A program made the translations under genes and the position numbers. From an uncultured Shewanella sp. (GTDB taxonomy: Bacteria > Pseudomonadota > Gammaproteobacteria > Enterobacterales > Shewanellaceae), in contig NZ_CANMIO010000005.1 of the NCBI RefSeq assembly GCF_947497935.1, forward strand, positions 1-64,000: DNA of 64,000 bases. Reading direction: 5' to 3'. Every line of letters begins with the position of its first letter. Within the stretch, counting starts at the first letter, position 1. Below the pieces are notes generated by a model, which was not told where the DNA came from, searched no databases, and saw nothing but the letters and a program-made list of their open reading frames with translations. Positions 34,474-43,908 of the stretch are shown in pieces.

Positions 34474-35874
34474 TTAGAAGTTTGCAGAATTTGGTGAACG
34501 CGGGAATGGGATCACGTCACGGATGTTTGAAACACCAGTTACATAAGAAACTAAACGCTCAAAACCTAATCCGAAACCAGCGTGTGGGACTGTGCCATAG
34601 CGACGAAGATCGCGATACCACCAGTAATCTTCCTTACTTAGTTCCATTTCTGCAAGACGGGCGTCAAGTACATCTAGACGCTCTTCACGCTGAGCACCAC
34701 CGATGATTTCACCAATACCTGGAGCAAGAACGTCCATAGCAGCAACAGTCTTTCCATCGTCATTTAAGCGCATATAGAAGGCTTTAATGTCTTTTGGATA
34801 GTTCTTAACAACGACTGGTGCCTTGAAGTGTTCTTCTGCAAGGTAACGTTCATGCTCAGAATGTAAGTCGATACCCCATTCAACGTCGAACTCAAAGTCT
34901 TTATCGCAAGCTTTAAGGATTTCGATAGCATCAGTGTAATCGATTTGTGCGAAGTCACTAGTCACGAAATTTTCTAAACGTTCAATTGCAGTCTTTTCCA
35001 CACGCTGTGCGAAAAACTCTAAATCGTCACGACGTTCTTCAAGTACGGCTTTAAAGCAATACTTAAGCATATCTTCAGCAAGCTTAGCCGCATCGTTTAG
35101 ATCGGCGAAAGCAACTTCAGGCTCAACCATCCAAAACTCAGCCAAGTGACGGCTAGTGTTCGAGTTCTCTGCACGGAACGTTGGACCAAAGGTATAAACC
35201 TTCGACAATGCACATGCATAAGTTTCAGCATTTAGCTGACCCGATACTGTTAGGAAAGATTCTTTACCAAAGAAATCTTCACCGTAATCTACAGTGCCTT
35301 TATCTGTACGCGGTAGGTTCTCAAGATCCAAAGTCGATACACGGAACATCTCACCTGCGCCTTCAGTGTCGGAAGCCGTGATAAGTGGAGTTGAAACCCA
35401 AATGTAACCTTGCTCATTGTAAAAGCGATGAATCGCTTGAGATAAACAGTTACGAACACGTGCTACTGCACCAATAATATTGGTACGAGGACGAAGGTGA
35501 GCTAGTTCACGTAGGTGTTCGATTGAGTGACGCTTAGCGGCCATAGGGTAAGTGTCTGGATCTTCAACCCAACCAGCAACCTCGATGTTAGTCACTTGCA
35601 TTTCAAACGCTTGACCTTGGCCAGGAGATTCTACAACCTCACCAGTCATAACGACTGAACAGCCAGCAGTAAGCTTTAACACTTCGTTGGTATAATTTTC
35701 TAAATTATTTGGCACAACACCCTGGATAGGATCGAAACATGAACCGTCATAAACAGCTAGGAATGAAATTCCAGCCTTAGAATCGCGGCGGGATCTTACC
35801 CAGCCACGTACCGTGATTTGCGAACCAATCGCAAAGTCACCTTTAAACACAGAAGCGACAGATGTAATGCTCAT
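34474..35874 (-). CDS. asnS: Asparaginyl-tRNA synthetase
   Basis: 466 residues, class IIb aminoacyl-tRNA synthetase. The OB-fold anticodon-binding domain (about 18-105; [19 protein letters not shown]) precedes the catalytic core. Motif 2 is [21 protein letters not shown] and motif 3 ends [22 protein letters not shown]. The sequence GVSNIRD and overall length are typical of AsnRS rather than AspRS. It charges tRNA-Asn with asparagine. Confidence 0.97.
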   Translation of the reverse strand: MSITSVASVFKGDFAIGSQITVRGWVRSRRDSKAGISFLAVYDGSCFDPIQGVVPNNLENYTNEVLKLTAGCSVVMTGEVVESPGQGQAFEMQVTNIEVAGWVEDPDTYPMAAKRHSIEHLRELAHLRPRTNIIGAVARVRNCLSQAIHRFYNEQGYIWVSTPLITASDTEGAGEMFRVSTLDLENLPRTDKGTVDYGEDFFGKESFLTVSGQLNAETYACALSKVYTFGPTFRAENSNTSRHLAEFWMVEPEVAFADLNDAAKLAEDMLKYCFKAVLEERRDDLEFFAQRVEKTAIERLENFVTSDFAQIDYTDAIEILKACDKDFEFDVEWGIDLHSEHERYLAEEHFKAPVVVKNYPKDIKAFYMRLNDDGKTVAAMDVLAPGIGEIIGGAQREERLDVLDARLAEMELSKEDYWWYRDLRRYGTVPHAGFGLGFERLVSYVTGVSNIRDVIPFPRSPNSANF

Positions 35875-36025
35875 TGTTGCTTAGTTCTCCAACGAAACGT
35901 TTTTGTAAATAATTTGGACGTTTATATTACCTGTATAAACGCTTTTCTCAAGTGGAAAGTAGGGTATCTTAGTACCTAAATTGTTATTCTGACGACAATC
36001 ATGACAAAAATGATGGACTGCTTGC

Positions 36026-36361
36026 ATGAATAGAACAAAATTCTTCCAATTTCTGTTGTCGACCCTATCTATAGTGGGTTGGTCTTTGGCTATTTATGCG
36101 TTGCTGATTTTTGATAAGGCGCGTCCAGATACCGCCATCGGTTATTATCAGAGTAAGGGGGCATCAGTAAGGTTAGAGTGGGATCCGAGCCAAACAGTCT
36201 TACTCGAACATATCATTTGGGTATGTGCAGGCTTAAGCTTTGTAAATTTAGCGTTCAATTTTTATGTCGCTCATCACAGTCGTCTTGGCTGGTGGGTCAA
36301 CATCCCACTCTTGTTTACCTGCTCTTTAGCAGCGGGCTTGTATATTCGCTTCGTAGTATAA
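36026..36361 (+). CDS. Small inner-membrane protein, function unknown
   Basis: 111 residues with three predicted transmembrane helices (about 9-31, 60-82 and 88-109), joined by a short periplasmic or cytoplasmic loop (RPDTAIGYYQSKGASVRLEWD). No domain recognised. It stands alone between asnS and the nudix gene, with no clear operon partner. Coding is supported by the intact frame and by its membrane-protein composition. Confidence 0.65.
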   Translation: MNRTKFFQFLLSTLSIVGWSLAIYALLIFDKARPDTAIGYYQSKGASVRLEWDPSQTVLLEHIIWVCAGLSFVNLAFNFYVAHHSRLGWWVNIPLLFTCSLAAGLYIRFVV

Positions 36362-36429
36362 AACTGAGTCAGTATTAAAGCAGAGATTGTATAAGAAATA
36401 GATAGTATAAATAGCTAGGTTAAACTGGG

Positions 36430-37026
36430 TTAACTTCTAACTGGATTAGCGCTGACCTGCCTACAAAGTAAATCAATCATTGCCGCAGTTGCACCCCATA
36501 TAAAATATTTTTGATAGGGGATAAAGTGCACAGGATACTCAATTCCCATTCGGCTAAATCGCTGAGTATGGCGATTATAGTGGTTAAGTAAATATGACAG
36601 AGGTACAGTAAAGTACTCATCGACTTCACCAGGGTCTAAAACGGGATGAAAAGCTTGTTTAACGATGCCGATGAAGGGGGTTATCTCAAAACCTGTGAAG
36701 GTTTTATGGGCGGGAAGGGAGCCGATAACCTCGACATTTGAGCGTTGTAAGCCAATTTCCTCTTCAGCTTCCCGTAATGCGGTAACTCGATGGCTTGAGT
36801 CAGACGTCTCCACTTTGCCCCCTGGGAAACTAATTTGCCCTGGATGGGCGCGAAGATGAGTTGGTCTACGAGTCAATATCAATTCTAATTCGTTATCGAC
36901 TTCATGGAGTGCGATTAATACGGCGGCTTTACGCAGCTCTGCACTCAGTTCTTGACTCAAGTGAATTAAGTCCAACTCTGGCAAAGTGTTAAGATTATAC
37001 CTGAGTCTAAACTCTGCCAGCTTCAT
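36430..37026 (-). CDS. nudL: Nudix hydrolase, CoA pyrophosphatase (NudL-like)
   Basis: 198 residues. The nudix box starts GGKVETSD and ends ALREAEEEIGL (REUXEEXGU match). Upstream of it is the family motif LTRRPTHLRAHPGQISFPGG, characteristic of the CoA-pyrophosphatase branch (UPF0035, YeaB/NudL). It probably hydrolyses CoA or its derivatives. It follows pabB by 44 bases and E. coli also has this gene (yeaB) next to pabB. Confidence 0.88.
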   Translation of the reverse strand: MKLAEFRLRYNLNTLPELDLIHLSQELSAELRKAAVLIALHEVDNELELILTRRPTHLRAHPGQISFPGGKVETSDSSHRVTALREAEEEIGLQRSNVEVIGSLPAHKTFTGFEITPFIGIVKQAFHPVLDPGEVDEYFTVPLSYLLNHYNRHTQRFSRMGIEYPVHFIPYQKYFIWGATAAMIDLLCRQVSANPVRS

Positions 37027-37070
37027 TCAACATCCTTTCCAGTTATCAGTGGGCGACTTCTAGGCTTAGA

Positions 37071-38543
37071 CTACATTTGTGCCAATACGGGTAAGATCCG
37101 GCTGACTTTATCGAAGCTTTCCTGGTATTCGGCGTCAACTTTAGAGTCTGCAACGATCCCACCACCAGCCCAACAATAAAGGGTTCCACCAGCATGTGGC
37201 TCATCAATATTTCTCTGTCCAATCAAGGTACGAATAGTAATGCTGGTGTCCATATTGCCATCTTGGCTAATGTATCCGATAGAACCACAATAGATACTTC
37301 TTCTAGACGGTTCAAGCTCTTCGATGATCTCCATTGCACGGATCTTTGGTGCCCCAGTAATAGAGCCTCCTGGGAAGCAGGCCTGTAATAGATCGGTTGG
37401 ACAAAGGCCAGGCTGAAGAGTTGCGGTCACTGTACTTACAAGGTGATGCACAGCGGGAAAGCTTTCAACTTCGAATAGATGAGGCACATTGACACTTCCC
37501 GGCGCGGCGACTTTACCGATATCGTTACGCAGAAGATCGACAATCATTAAGTTTTCAGCGCGATCTTTCTCTGAGGCCTTTAACTGCTGAGCAAGTTGAA
37601 CGTCTCGGTGAAAGTCTTTATCTCTTGGCATGGTGCCCTTGATGGGTTTAGTTTGTACTTTGCCCTGTTGATGCTGAATAAAGCGCTCTGGAGATATTGA
37701 TAACAAGGCATGCTGTTTTAGACGGATAAACGCTGAAAAGGGAGCACCATTAGTTTGACGTAGCGTCTTATATGCTTGCCATTCATCACCTTTGTAATCG
37801 GCACTAAAGCGCTGGGTTAAGTTAATTTGATAGCAATCGCCGCTATGAAGATATTCCTGAACCTTAGCAAAACGCTGTCTATATTCCAGCTCTGACAGTT
37901 GGTTGTGCCATTGCCCGTCGAGTGTAAAGTCTTCAGTTGATCTAATTTGTGATGGTTTTACATCAAGTAAGAGTTGATTTAGTCTCTGTTCTAGTTCATC
38001 TAGTGAGTGCTGAGAAAGATAATGAACTAAATGCCAGCATTTTAGCTCATAATCAAACACGAGAGCCCAGTCGTAGCAGCCAAGATTCATTTCTGGGAGC
38101 GAAATATCATTGTTTGCGATGACAGGAAGTTTTTCTATGCCGCGGGCGAGGTCATAGCTAAAGCTACCCATGACGCCGCCGGAAAACAAAAGCGGGCTCT
38201 GTTTTTTCGCTGGATAATATTCATTAATCAGCTGCTTGACGACATCAAACGGTTTGTCACAAACTTCAGTAACACTCACTTCATGGGGGGAAACCTGCCC
38301 GCCAAGCATATATAGTGGCGCTCTATCTTTAGAGCGAGTCACAATTGTCGTTTTAGCCTGAGTCACAAGGGTGGCGATAGGTTCAGCACAGATCACATCA
38401 AATTTTGCGTCCATGTGATCGGCGTCTGCCGAGTCGAGTAAAATTGACCAAGGTAAATCTGAAAAACAGTCAAAAACTTGAGTTGTGCTTAAATTCCAAT
38501 CAAGACGCTTTGTAAAAACCGCTTTTTGCGTCAATTTGTTCAT
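37071..38543 (-). CDS. pabB: Aminodeoxychorismate synthase component I
   Basis: 490 residues, chorismate-binding family. The conserved catalytic regions are LLSISPERFIQ, TKPIKGTMPRD (lysine forming the covalent intermediate), LMIVDLLRNDIGKV and GSITGAPKIRAMEIIEELEP. The isochorismatase-type residues are not present; the TKPIKGT motif favours PabB over TrpE. With PabA it makes 4-amino-4-deoxychorismate for folate. Confidence 0.93.
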   Translation of the reverse strand: MNKLTQKAVFTKRLDWNLSTTQVFDCFSDLPWSILLDSADADHMDAKFDVICAEPIATLVTQAKTTIVTRSKDRAPLYMLGGQVSPHEVSVTEVCDKPFDVVKQLINEYYPAKKQSPLLFSGGVMGSFSYDLARGIEKLPVIANNDISLPEMNLGCYDWALVFDYELKCWHLVHYLSQHSLDELEQRLNQLLLDVKPSQIRSTEDFTLDGQWHNQLSELEYRQRFAKVQEYLHSGDCYQINLTQRFSADYKGDEWQAYKTLRQTNGAPFSAFIRLKQHALLSISPERFIQHQQGKVQTKPIKGTMPRDKDFHRDVQLAQQLKASEKDRAENLMIVDLLRNDIGKVAAPGSVNVPHLFEVESFPAVHHLVSTVTATLQPGLCPTDLLQACFPGGSITGAPKIRAMEIIEELEPSRRSIYCGSIGYISQDGNMDTSITIRTLIGQRNIDEPHAGGTLYCWAGGGIVADSKVDAEYQESFDKVSRILPVLAQM

Positions 38544-38735
38544 CTATTAACCCTATCTAAAATGTGATGTTTAACTCAAACTCGCGAAAGAGTATCATAT
38601 TGCTTACACAAGTTATAAAAACAAAATACGTGAGCTTTAATGGCGACTGAAGTCATTAACACTAAGCAATTGTACAACTAAATATTGCGTGTGATTTCAG
38701 CTAATTTATAAGTGTCTGCTAAAAAGGAAGTGTCT

Positions 38736-40256
38736 GTGAGCAAAGAAGTCCCTGTAATCAAGCAAGCCGATCTCATTGAAAGCGTTGCTGATGCCCTACA
38801 ATATATCTCTTATTATCACCCAAAAGACTTTGTCGATGCGATGGCTGAAGCTTACGAACGTGAGCAAAGTGCTGCAGCCAAGGACGCGATTGCACAAATT
38901 CTGATCAATTCTCGTATGTCTGCCGAAGGTAAACGTCCACTTTGCCAAGATACTGGTATCGTGACCTGCTTCGTCAAGATAGGTATGGCAGTGCAATGGG
39001 ATAAGACAGACTTAACCGTTCAAGAGATGGTTGATGAAGGTGTACGCCGCGCCTACACCAATCCTGATAACCCGCTACGTGCATCCATTGTTGCCGATCC
39101 CGCTGGTGGTCGTAAGAACACTAAAGACAACACACCGTCTGTTGTACATGTTGAAATGGTTCCTGGAAACCATGTTGATGTGGCGATTGCAGCTAAAGGC
39201 GGTGGATCTGAAAACAAGTCTAAGATGGTGATGCTTAACCCATCTGACGATATCGCCGCATGGGTCGAGAAAACACTTCCAACTATGGGAGCGGGTTGGT
39301 GCCCACCAGGAATGCTAGGTATAGGTATTGGCGGCACGGCCGAAAAAGCAGCGGTCATGGCAAAAGAGTCGCTAATGGATCCAGTTGATATTCATGAGCT
39401 TCAGGCTCGCGGCGCCCAAACGACCGATGAGAAGTTACGTTTAGACATTTTTGACCGTGCAAATAAGCTAGGCATTGGTGCTCAAGGCCTAGGTGGTGTT
39501 ACCACTGTACTGGATATTAAAATTAAGTCAGCCCCAACACATGCAGCGTCTAAGCCTGTTGTGATGATCCCTAACTGCGCCGCGACTCGTCATGTACATT
39601 TTCACCTAGACGGCACAGGTCCTGCCGAACTGACGCCTCCATCACTAGAAGATTGGCCTGAAATTACTTGGGAAGTCGGTGAGAGCGTGCGCCGTGTTGA
39701 TTTAAACACTGTGACCCAAGCCGAGATGGAGCAGTGGAAGAGTGGTGACACCTTGCTGCTTAATGGCAAGATGCTTACCGGTCGTGACGCGGCGCATAAG
39801 CGTATTCAAAGCTTAATTGAAAGCGGAGAAGGCTTACCTGAAGGTGTCGACTTTAAAGGCAAGTTTATCTACTACGTTGGCCCAGTCGATCCTGTAGGTG
39901 ACGAAGTGGTGGGCCCAGCAGGCCCTACAACAGCAACTCGGATGGATAAGTTTACCGATCTTATGTTAGATAAGACGGGGTTAATGGGCATGATTGGTAA
40001 AGCCGAACGTGGTCCAGCGACCGTGGAATCGATTAAGAAACATAAATCTTGCTACTTGATGGCCGTTGGCGGCGCAGCGTACTTAGTATCTAAGGCGATT
40101 AAACACTCACGTGTAGTTGCTTTTGAAGAGCTTGGTATGGAAGCTATTTATGAGTTTGACGTTAAGGATATGCCCGTTACTGTCGCGGTAGACTCTGAAG
40201 GCGTCAATGCCCATGAAACAGGTCCTGCAATCTGGAAAGTTAAGCTAGAAGGCTAA
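38736..40256 (+). CDS. fumB: Class I fumarate hydratase (FumA/FumB type)
   Basis: 506 residues from GTG 38736, which has AAGGA seven bases upstream; a GTG at 38712 has no ribosome site. Cysteines for the [4Fe-4S] cluster are in RPLCQDTG, IPNCAATRH and KKHKSCYL. The C-terminal beta-domain contains YYVGPVDPVGDEVVGPAGPTTATRM. It interconverts fumarate and malate in the TCA cycle, and in Shewanella also serves reductive anaerobic metabolism. It is divergent from pabB. Confidence 0.94.
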   Translation: MSKEVPVIKQADLIESVADALQYISYYHPKDFVDAMAEAYEREQSAAAKDAIAQILINSRMSAEGKRPLCQDTGIVTCFVKIGMAVQWDKTDLTVQEMVDEGVRRAYTNPDNPLRASIVADPAGGRKNTKDNTPSVVHVEMVPGNHVDVAIAAKGGGSENKSKMVMLNPSDDIAAWVEKTLPTMGAGWCPPGMLGIGIGGTAEKAAVMAKESLMDPVDIHELQARGAQTTDEKLRLDIFDRANKLGIGAQGLGGVTTVLDIKIKSAPTHAASKPVVMIPNCAATRHVHFHLDGTGPAELTPPSLEDWPEITWEVGESVRRVDLNTVTQAEMEQWKSGDTLLLNGKMLTGRDAAHKRIQSLIESGEGLPEGVDFKGKFIYYVGPVDPVGDEVVGPAGPTTATRMDKFTDLMLDKTGLMGMIGKAERGPATVESIKKHKSCYLMAVGGAAYLVSKAIKHSRVVAFEELGMEAIYEFDVKDMPVTVAVDSEGVNAHETGPAIWKVKLEG

Positions 40257-40365
40257 TATAGAGGCTAACTTAACGGCTCGACATAATTAGCAAAGTTATG
40301 AGACCAATAATAGAACTCTGCTTGTAAACGTTGAGTTAGTATTTTGTTTGCCAAATAGCGTTAAG

Positions 40366-40400
40366 AATGGCTTAGGCGTATTGCTTAAGCCATTTATTTT
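40366..40400 (+). terminator. Probable terminator downstream of fumB
   Basis: Nine-base stem AATGGCTTA / TAAGCCATT with an 11-base loop, followed by TATTTT. It lies 110 bases after the fumB stop. A second small palindrome, AAACTAC-AA-GTAGTTT (40426-40441), follows. Confidence 0.6.
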
Positions 40401-40521
40401 GGCTAATGTGCTGAGCAAACCATATAAACTACAAGTAGTTTGGTAGGCGGGTATCAATTACACATTGATCGCACTATTGGCTTAACGGATCCCTTTTAAC
40501 TATAAGAATAAGATAATCACG

Positions 40522-42573
40522 ATGAAAAAAACTGCAATCATAATGGCACTTGCATCTGCAGGAGCCGTATTTAGCGCCCAGGCCGCATCAACATCACCTT
40601 TCACTGTGCAAGACTTAGTTAAGATGAATAAGCTTCATTCGGCAGCATTGTCAAATGATGGCACTAAAATCGTTTATGCCGTGAAAAATATTGATGCTGA
40701 AGGGGAGGCGAGTACTGACCTTTATATTCAAGACTTGACTTCTAGCTCATCAAAAGCAAAACAGATCACCAGTGCCGCGGGTACAGAACATAGCGTCGCC
40801 TTTGCTCCTAATGACAAGAGCATCTATTTTCTTGCGGCGCGTAATGGTTCAAGCCAAGTGTACGAACTAGCGCTCGATGGCGGCGAAGCAATTCAGGTAA
40901 CCGATTTTCCGTTAGATGTAGAAGGCTATAAGCTATCTCAAGATGGCAAGCAAGTTGTGGTTAACATGCGTGTTTTCCCTGACTGCAAAGATTTAACCTG
41001 CTCGAAGGAGAAGTTTGAACAAGAAGCGAATCGTGAAACAACGGGCCGTGAGTATAAGCAATTGATGGTTCGTCACTGGGATACTTGGAGTGACCATTCA
41101 AGAAGCCACCTGTTTGTGGCGCAGCTTAATGGTGACAAAATAACTAATGCCGTCGATGTCACAGCGGGTCTCGATACCGAAACACCGCCAAAACCATTCT
41201 CAGGTATGGAAGAAGTGACCTTCACACCAGATGGTAAGCATGTGGTTTACACCGCTAAAGCACCGGGTAAAGATCAAGCTTGGATCACTAACTATGATTT
41301 ATGGAAAGTTAGCGTGGCTGGTGGTAAGGCTGAAAACTTAACCGAGTCGAATAAAGCTTGGGATGCGCATCCAACGTATTCAGCCGATGGCCGTTACTTA
41401 GCTTACTTTGCAATGACAAAGCCAGGCTTTGAAGCCGATCGTTACCGCATTATTTTACGTGATACAGTAACGGGTCAAGAGAAAGAAGTTGCCCCGCTAT
41501 GGGATCGCAGCCCGAGTTCTTTGGCTTTTGGTAAAGATAACAAAACCTTGTACGTGACCGCGCAAGATGTTGGTCAGGTGTCAATCTTTGAAGTTAATAC
41601 GCAATTTGGTGATGTTAAGACTATCTATAACGAAGGAAGTAACAGCATAGTTGGTGTTAATAGCGATAAGATTATCTTCAGCAACAAGTCACTTGTTGAA
41701 CCTGGTGATCTCTATTCTATTAATTTAGATGGACAAAATCTAAATCGCTTAACTGAAGTTAACAAAGAAAAGCTGGCTAAAGTGAAGTTTGGTGAGTACC
41801 AACAATTTAGCTTTAAAGGCTGGAATAACGAAGAGGTGTATGGCTACTGGATTAAGCCGTCAAACTACAAGGCTGGTGAAAAGTACCCTATCGCATTCTT
41901 AGTGCACGGCGGTCCACAAGGCTCATTTGGTAACTCATTCAGTAGTCGATGGAACCCTCAGTTATGGGCTGGGGCAGGCTATGGCGTGGTGATGATCGAT
42001 TTCCACGGCTCAACGGGTTATGGTCAAGCCTTCACTGACTCAATCACTCAAGACTGGGGTGGAAAGCCACTTGAAGATCTTCAAAAAGGTTTAGCGGCTG
42101 TAACTAAGCAGCAGAAGTGGCTAGATGGCGATAATGCATGTGCACTTGGTGGTTCATACGGCGGCTACATGATGAACTGGATCCAGGGTAACTGGAATGA
42201 TGGATTTAAGTGTCTAGTCAACCATGCTGGTCTGTTCGATATGCGCTCTATGTACTATGTTACCGAAGAGCTTTGGTTCCCAGAGTTTGAGTTCGGCGGT
42301 ACATACGAGAAGAACAAAGAGCTGTACGAGAAGTTTAACCCAGTTAATTATGTAGAGAACTGGAAAACACCTATGCTAGTTATCCATGGTGAAAAAGATT
42401 TCCGCGTCCCATATGGTCAAGGCCTTGCGGCATTTACCTATATGCAGCGCAATGGGATCCCATCTGAGTTACTCATTTATCCAGATGAAAACCACTGGAT
42501 CTTAACCCCTGAAAACTTAGAACAGTGGTATGCTAACGTACTAGGTTGGATGGATCGCTGGACAGAGAAATAA
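40522..42573 (+). CDS. Secreted S9-family prolyl oligopeptidase/dipeptidyl peptidase
   Basis: 683 residues. A signal peptide (MKKTAIIMALASAGAVFSAQA) leads into a WD40-like beta-propeller (about 25-430; segments DGKHVVYTAKAPGKD, SADGRYLAYFA). The C-terminal alpha/beta-hydrolase domain has the nucleophile in GGSYGGYMMNW (Ser near 545), the acid in HGEKDFRVP (Asp near 626) and His in PDENHWIL (near 657). It is a periplasmic or secreted aminopeptidase close to DPP5 or acylaminoacyl-peptidase. Confidence 0.92.
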   Translation: MKKTAIIMALASAGAVFSAQAASTSPFTVQDLVKMNKLHSAALSNDGTKIVYAVKNIDAEGEASTDLYIQDLTSSSSKAKQITSAAGTEHSVAFAPNDKSIYFLAARNGSSQVYELALDGGEAIQVTDFPLDVEGYKLSQDGKQVVVNMRVFPDCKDLTCSKEKFEQEANRETTGREYKQLMVRHWDTWSDHSRSHLFVAQLNGDKITNAVDVTAGLDTETPPKPFSGMEEVTFTPDGKHVVYTAKAPGKDQAWITNYDLWKVSVAGGKAENLTESNKAWDAHPTYSADGRYLAYFAMTKPGFEADRYRIILRDTVTGQEKEVAPLWDRSPSSLAFGKDNKTLYVTAQDVGQVSIFEVNTQFGDVKTIYNEGSNSIVGVNSDKIIFSNKSLVEPGDLYSINLDGQNLNRLTEVNKEKLAKVKFGEYQQFSFKGWNNEEVYGYWIKPSNYKAGEKYPIAFLVHGGPQGSFGNSFSSRWNPQLWAGAGYGVVMIDFHGSTGYGQAFTDSITQDWGGKPLEDLQKGLAAVTKQQKWLDGDNACALGGSYGGYMMNWIQGNWNDGFKCLVNHAGLFDMRSMYYVTEELWFPEFEFGGTYEKNKELYEKFNPVNYVENWKTPMLVIHGEKDFRVPYGQGLAAFTYMQRNGIPSELLIYPDENHWILTPENLEQWYANVLGWMDRWTEK

Positions 42574-42603
42574 CTTAACCTGCTAGTGATTAGCCAGAAC
42601 AAT

Positions 42604-42633
42604 AAAAAGCCAGAACTCACGTTCTGGCTTTTT
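42604..42633 (+). terminator. Rho-independent terminator after the S9 peptidase
   Basis: Perfect 13-base stem AAAAAGCCAGAAC / GTTCTGGCTTTTT with a TCAC loop, 30 bases after the stop. Confidence 0.92.
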
Positions 42634-42707
42634 ATTAGCAAAATTCAGCTACGTTAGCTAATTCAATTAAAAGACCAATAAAGAGACCAATAGTAAGTCT
42701 AAATGTA

Positions 42708-42777
42708 ACTCCAAACTCCAAACTCCAAACTTCAGACTTCAAACACCAGACTTCAGACTCCAAATACCAGACTGGAA
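42708..42777 (+). repeat. Ten tandem copies of a 7-bp unit (ACTYCAR)
   Basis: Ten consecutive heptamers without gaps: ACTCCAA three times, then ACTTCAG, ACTTCAA, ACACCAG, ACTTCAG, ACTCCAA, ATACCAG, ACTGGAA. The first three are identical and the later ones diverge by one to three bases. It lies 128 bases past the pilin stop codon and is not inside a gene. Confidence 0.85.
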
Positions 42778-42905
42778 ATCACACCAATCCAGAGCCATTT
42801 ATTACTGCCTTGTTCTTTACAGAATGGAACTTAAGCCCCTTAAGCTAAAAATTCAAAATTAAAATGATTAGTTAAAGGCTTCAGTTAAAAGATTCAGATT
42901 TAAAG

Positions 42906-43472
42906 CTAACAGTCTCTAGAAAACACATTTACGCTGTAGTGTCGATAAGGGTTTGGGGAGCTATATTCGACATGGCACTGAAATTTGCCATTTCTTATAT
43001 CAGTCAATTTATTGTGCCACTGTGAAGGCACAATGGCTACGGCTCCAAGATGCATGGGGACACTGGTGAATTGAAAGTCAGTTTTAGGTAAACCGAAAGC
43101 GATTCGATAGTTTTCGCCCACTGCAGCTCCGGAAGTAAGCGGAGATAAGGGGTAGCCCAAACTGACGTAGACACGAGTACCAGAAACATTGACAAAGTAC
43201 TGACCAACTTTAGCATCCCAGTTAGGATGTTCTGCACACTGATAGCTGCAACCTACGAGTTGCTGTATATCGTCAATCGCACTCTTACTGTAGATAAGTT
43301 TGTTTCCAGCCGTGAGCTTAGCTGCAACTCCCTTTAATTGAGCTATGTGGGCATCACGACTGATACTTAAGAATTTTGGAGCAGCGGTAACGGCAATAAT
43401 TCCCAAAATAATGATGACTGAGATCAACTCTAACAGTGTAAAACCATGAGCATGTTGGCGATTAAATAACAT
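42906..43472 (-). CDS. Orphan type IV pilin-like protein (MSHA type)
   Basis: 188 residues. The prepilin leader ends HAHG and mature sequence starts FTLLELISVIIILGIIA, with the +5 glutamate required for assembly. The body has the MshA/MshB-like KGVAAKLTAGNKLIYSK and two pairs of cysteines (C-x4-C near residue 73, and late Cys residues). There are no other pilus genes nearby, so it must use a machine encoded elsewhere. A type II secretion pseudopilin is an alternative. Confidence 0.8.
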   Translation of the reverse strand: MLFNRQHAHGFTLLELISVIIILGIIAVTAAPKFLSISRDAHIAQLKGVAAKLTAGNKLIYSKSAIDDIQQLVGCSYQCAEHPNWDAKVGQYFVNVSGTRVYVSLGYPLSPLTSGAAVGENYRIAFGLPKTDFQFTSVPMHLGAVAIVPSQWHNKLTDIRNGKFQCHVEYSSPNPYRHYSVNVFSRDC

Positions 43473-43819
43473 ATTTCGGGGTCTTATTTTACAAAAGGCC
43501 GCAGAATATCGATCATTTTCACCTATAACAAGGTTCTGTGGATACAGCTTGATACATATTGGTAAAACTGTGGTGAAGGTTTTAATTGTAGATTGCCTGG
43601 TGTGATCTAGATCGGCTGCTATATAGTTTGTCTAAGGGGTAGGCGTTAAAAATCGTCATTCTCAACAACTATCGTATATTTAAATTGCGTTTCAGTTGTG
43701 AGTATTTTTGATTGGTACAAGGCTTGAGTGAGTTTAAATGGTGTTTTAGATAGTAAAGCTTAAGGTTTGTAGTAGTTATAGGCTTTCGAAATTATTAACG
43801 GTAATTGTGGTGCGCGAAA
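43473..43819. other. Intergenic region between the pilin gene and aceA terminator
   Basis: About 350 bases without a gene. A perfect palindrome GATCTAGATC (43604-43613) preceded by TGT makes a weak half-match to a CRP site, 130 bases upstream of the pilin start. Nothing else recognised. Confidence 0.4.
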
Positions 43820-43847
43820 TAAAAAGGCCTACACTCAGCAGGCCTTA
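43820..43847 (-). terminator. Terminator downstream of aceA
   Basis: Stem AAGGCCT / AGGCCTT with a nine-base loop; on the minus strand it is followed by TTTATT. It lies about 65 bases after the aceA stop codon. Confidence 0.8.
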
Positions 43848-43908
43848 GGTCATTAGCTCGTTTATGCCTCGTTAGTCCACTTCAAAAACTAACAGCAATA
43901 ACGACTGC

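Larger units (their letters stand above)
42574..42905. other. Intergenic region with heptamer repeat
   Basis: 332 bases between the convergent S9 peptidase and the pilin gene. It holds the terminator at 42604-42633 and the heptanucleotide repeat at 42708-42777 (both separate entries). The rest is AT-rich, with no gene. Confidence 0.7.

Noticed and set aside
43601..43616. CRP-like TGTGATCTAGATCGGC
   Set aside because: Only one half-site matches the CRP consensus; noted as a palindrome only.
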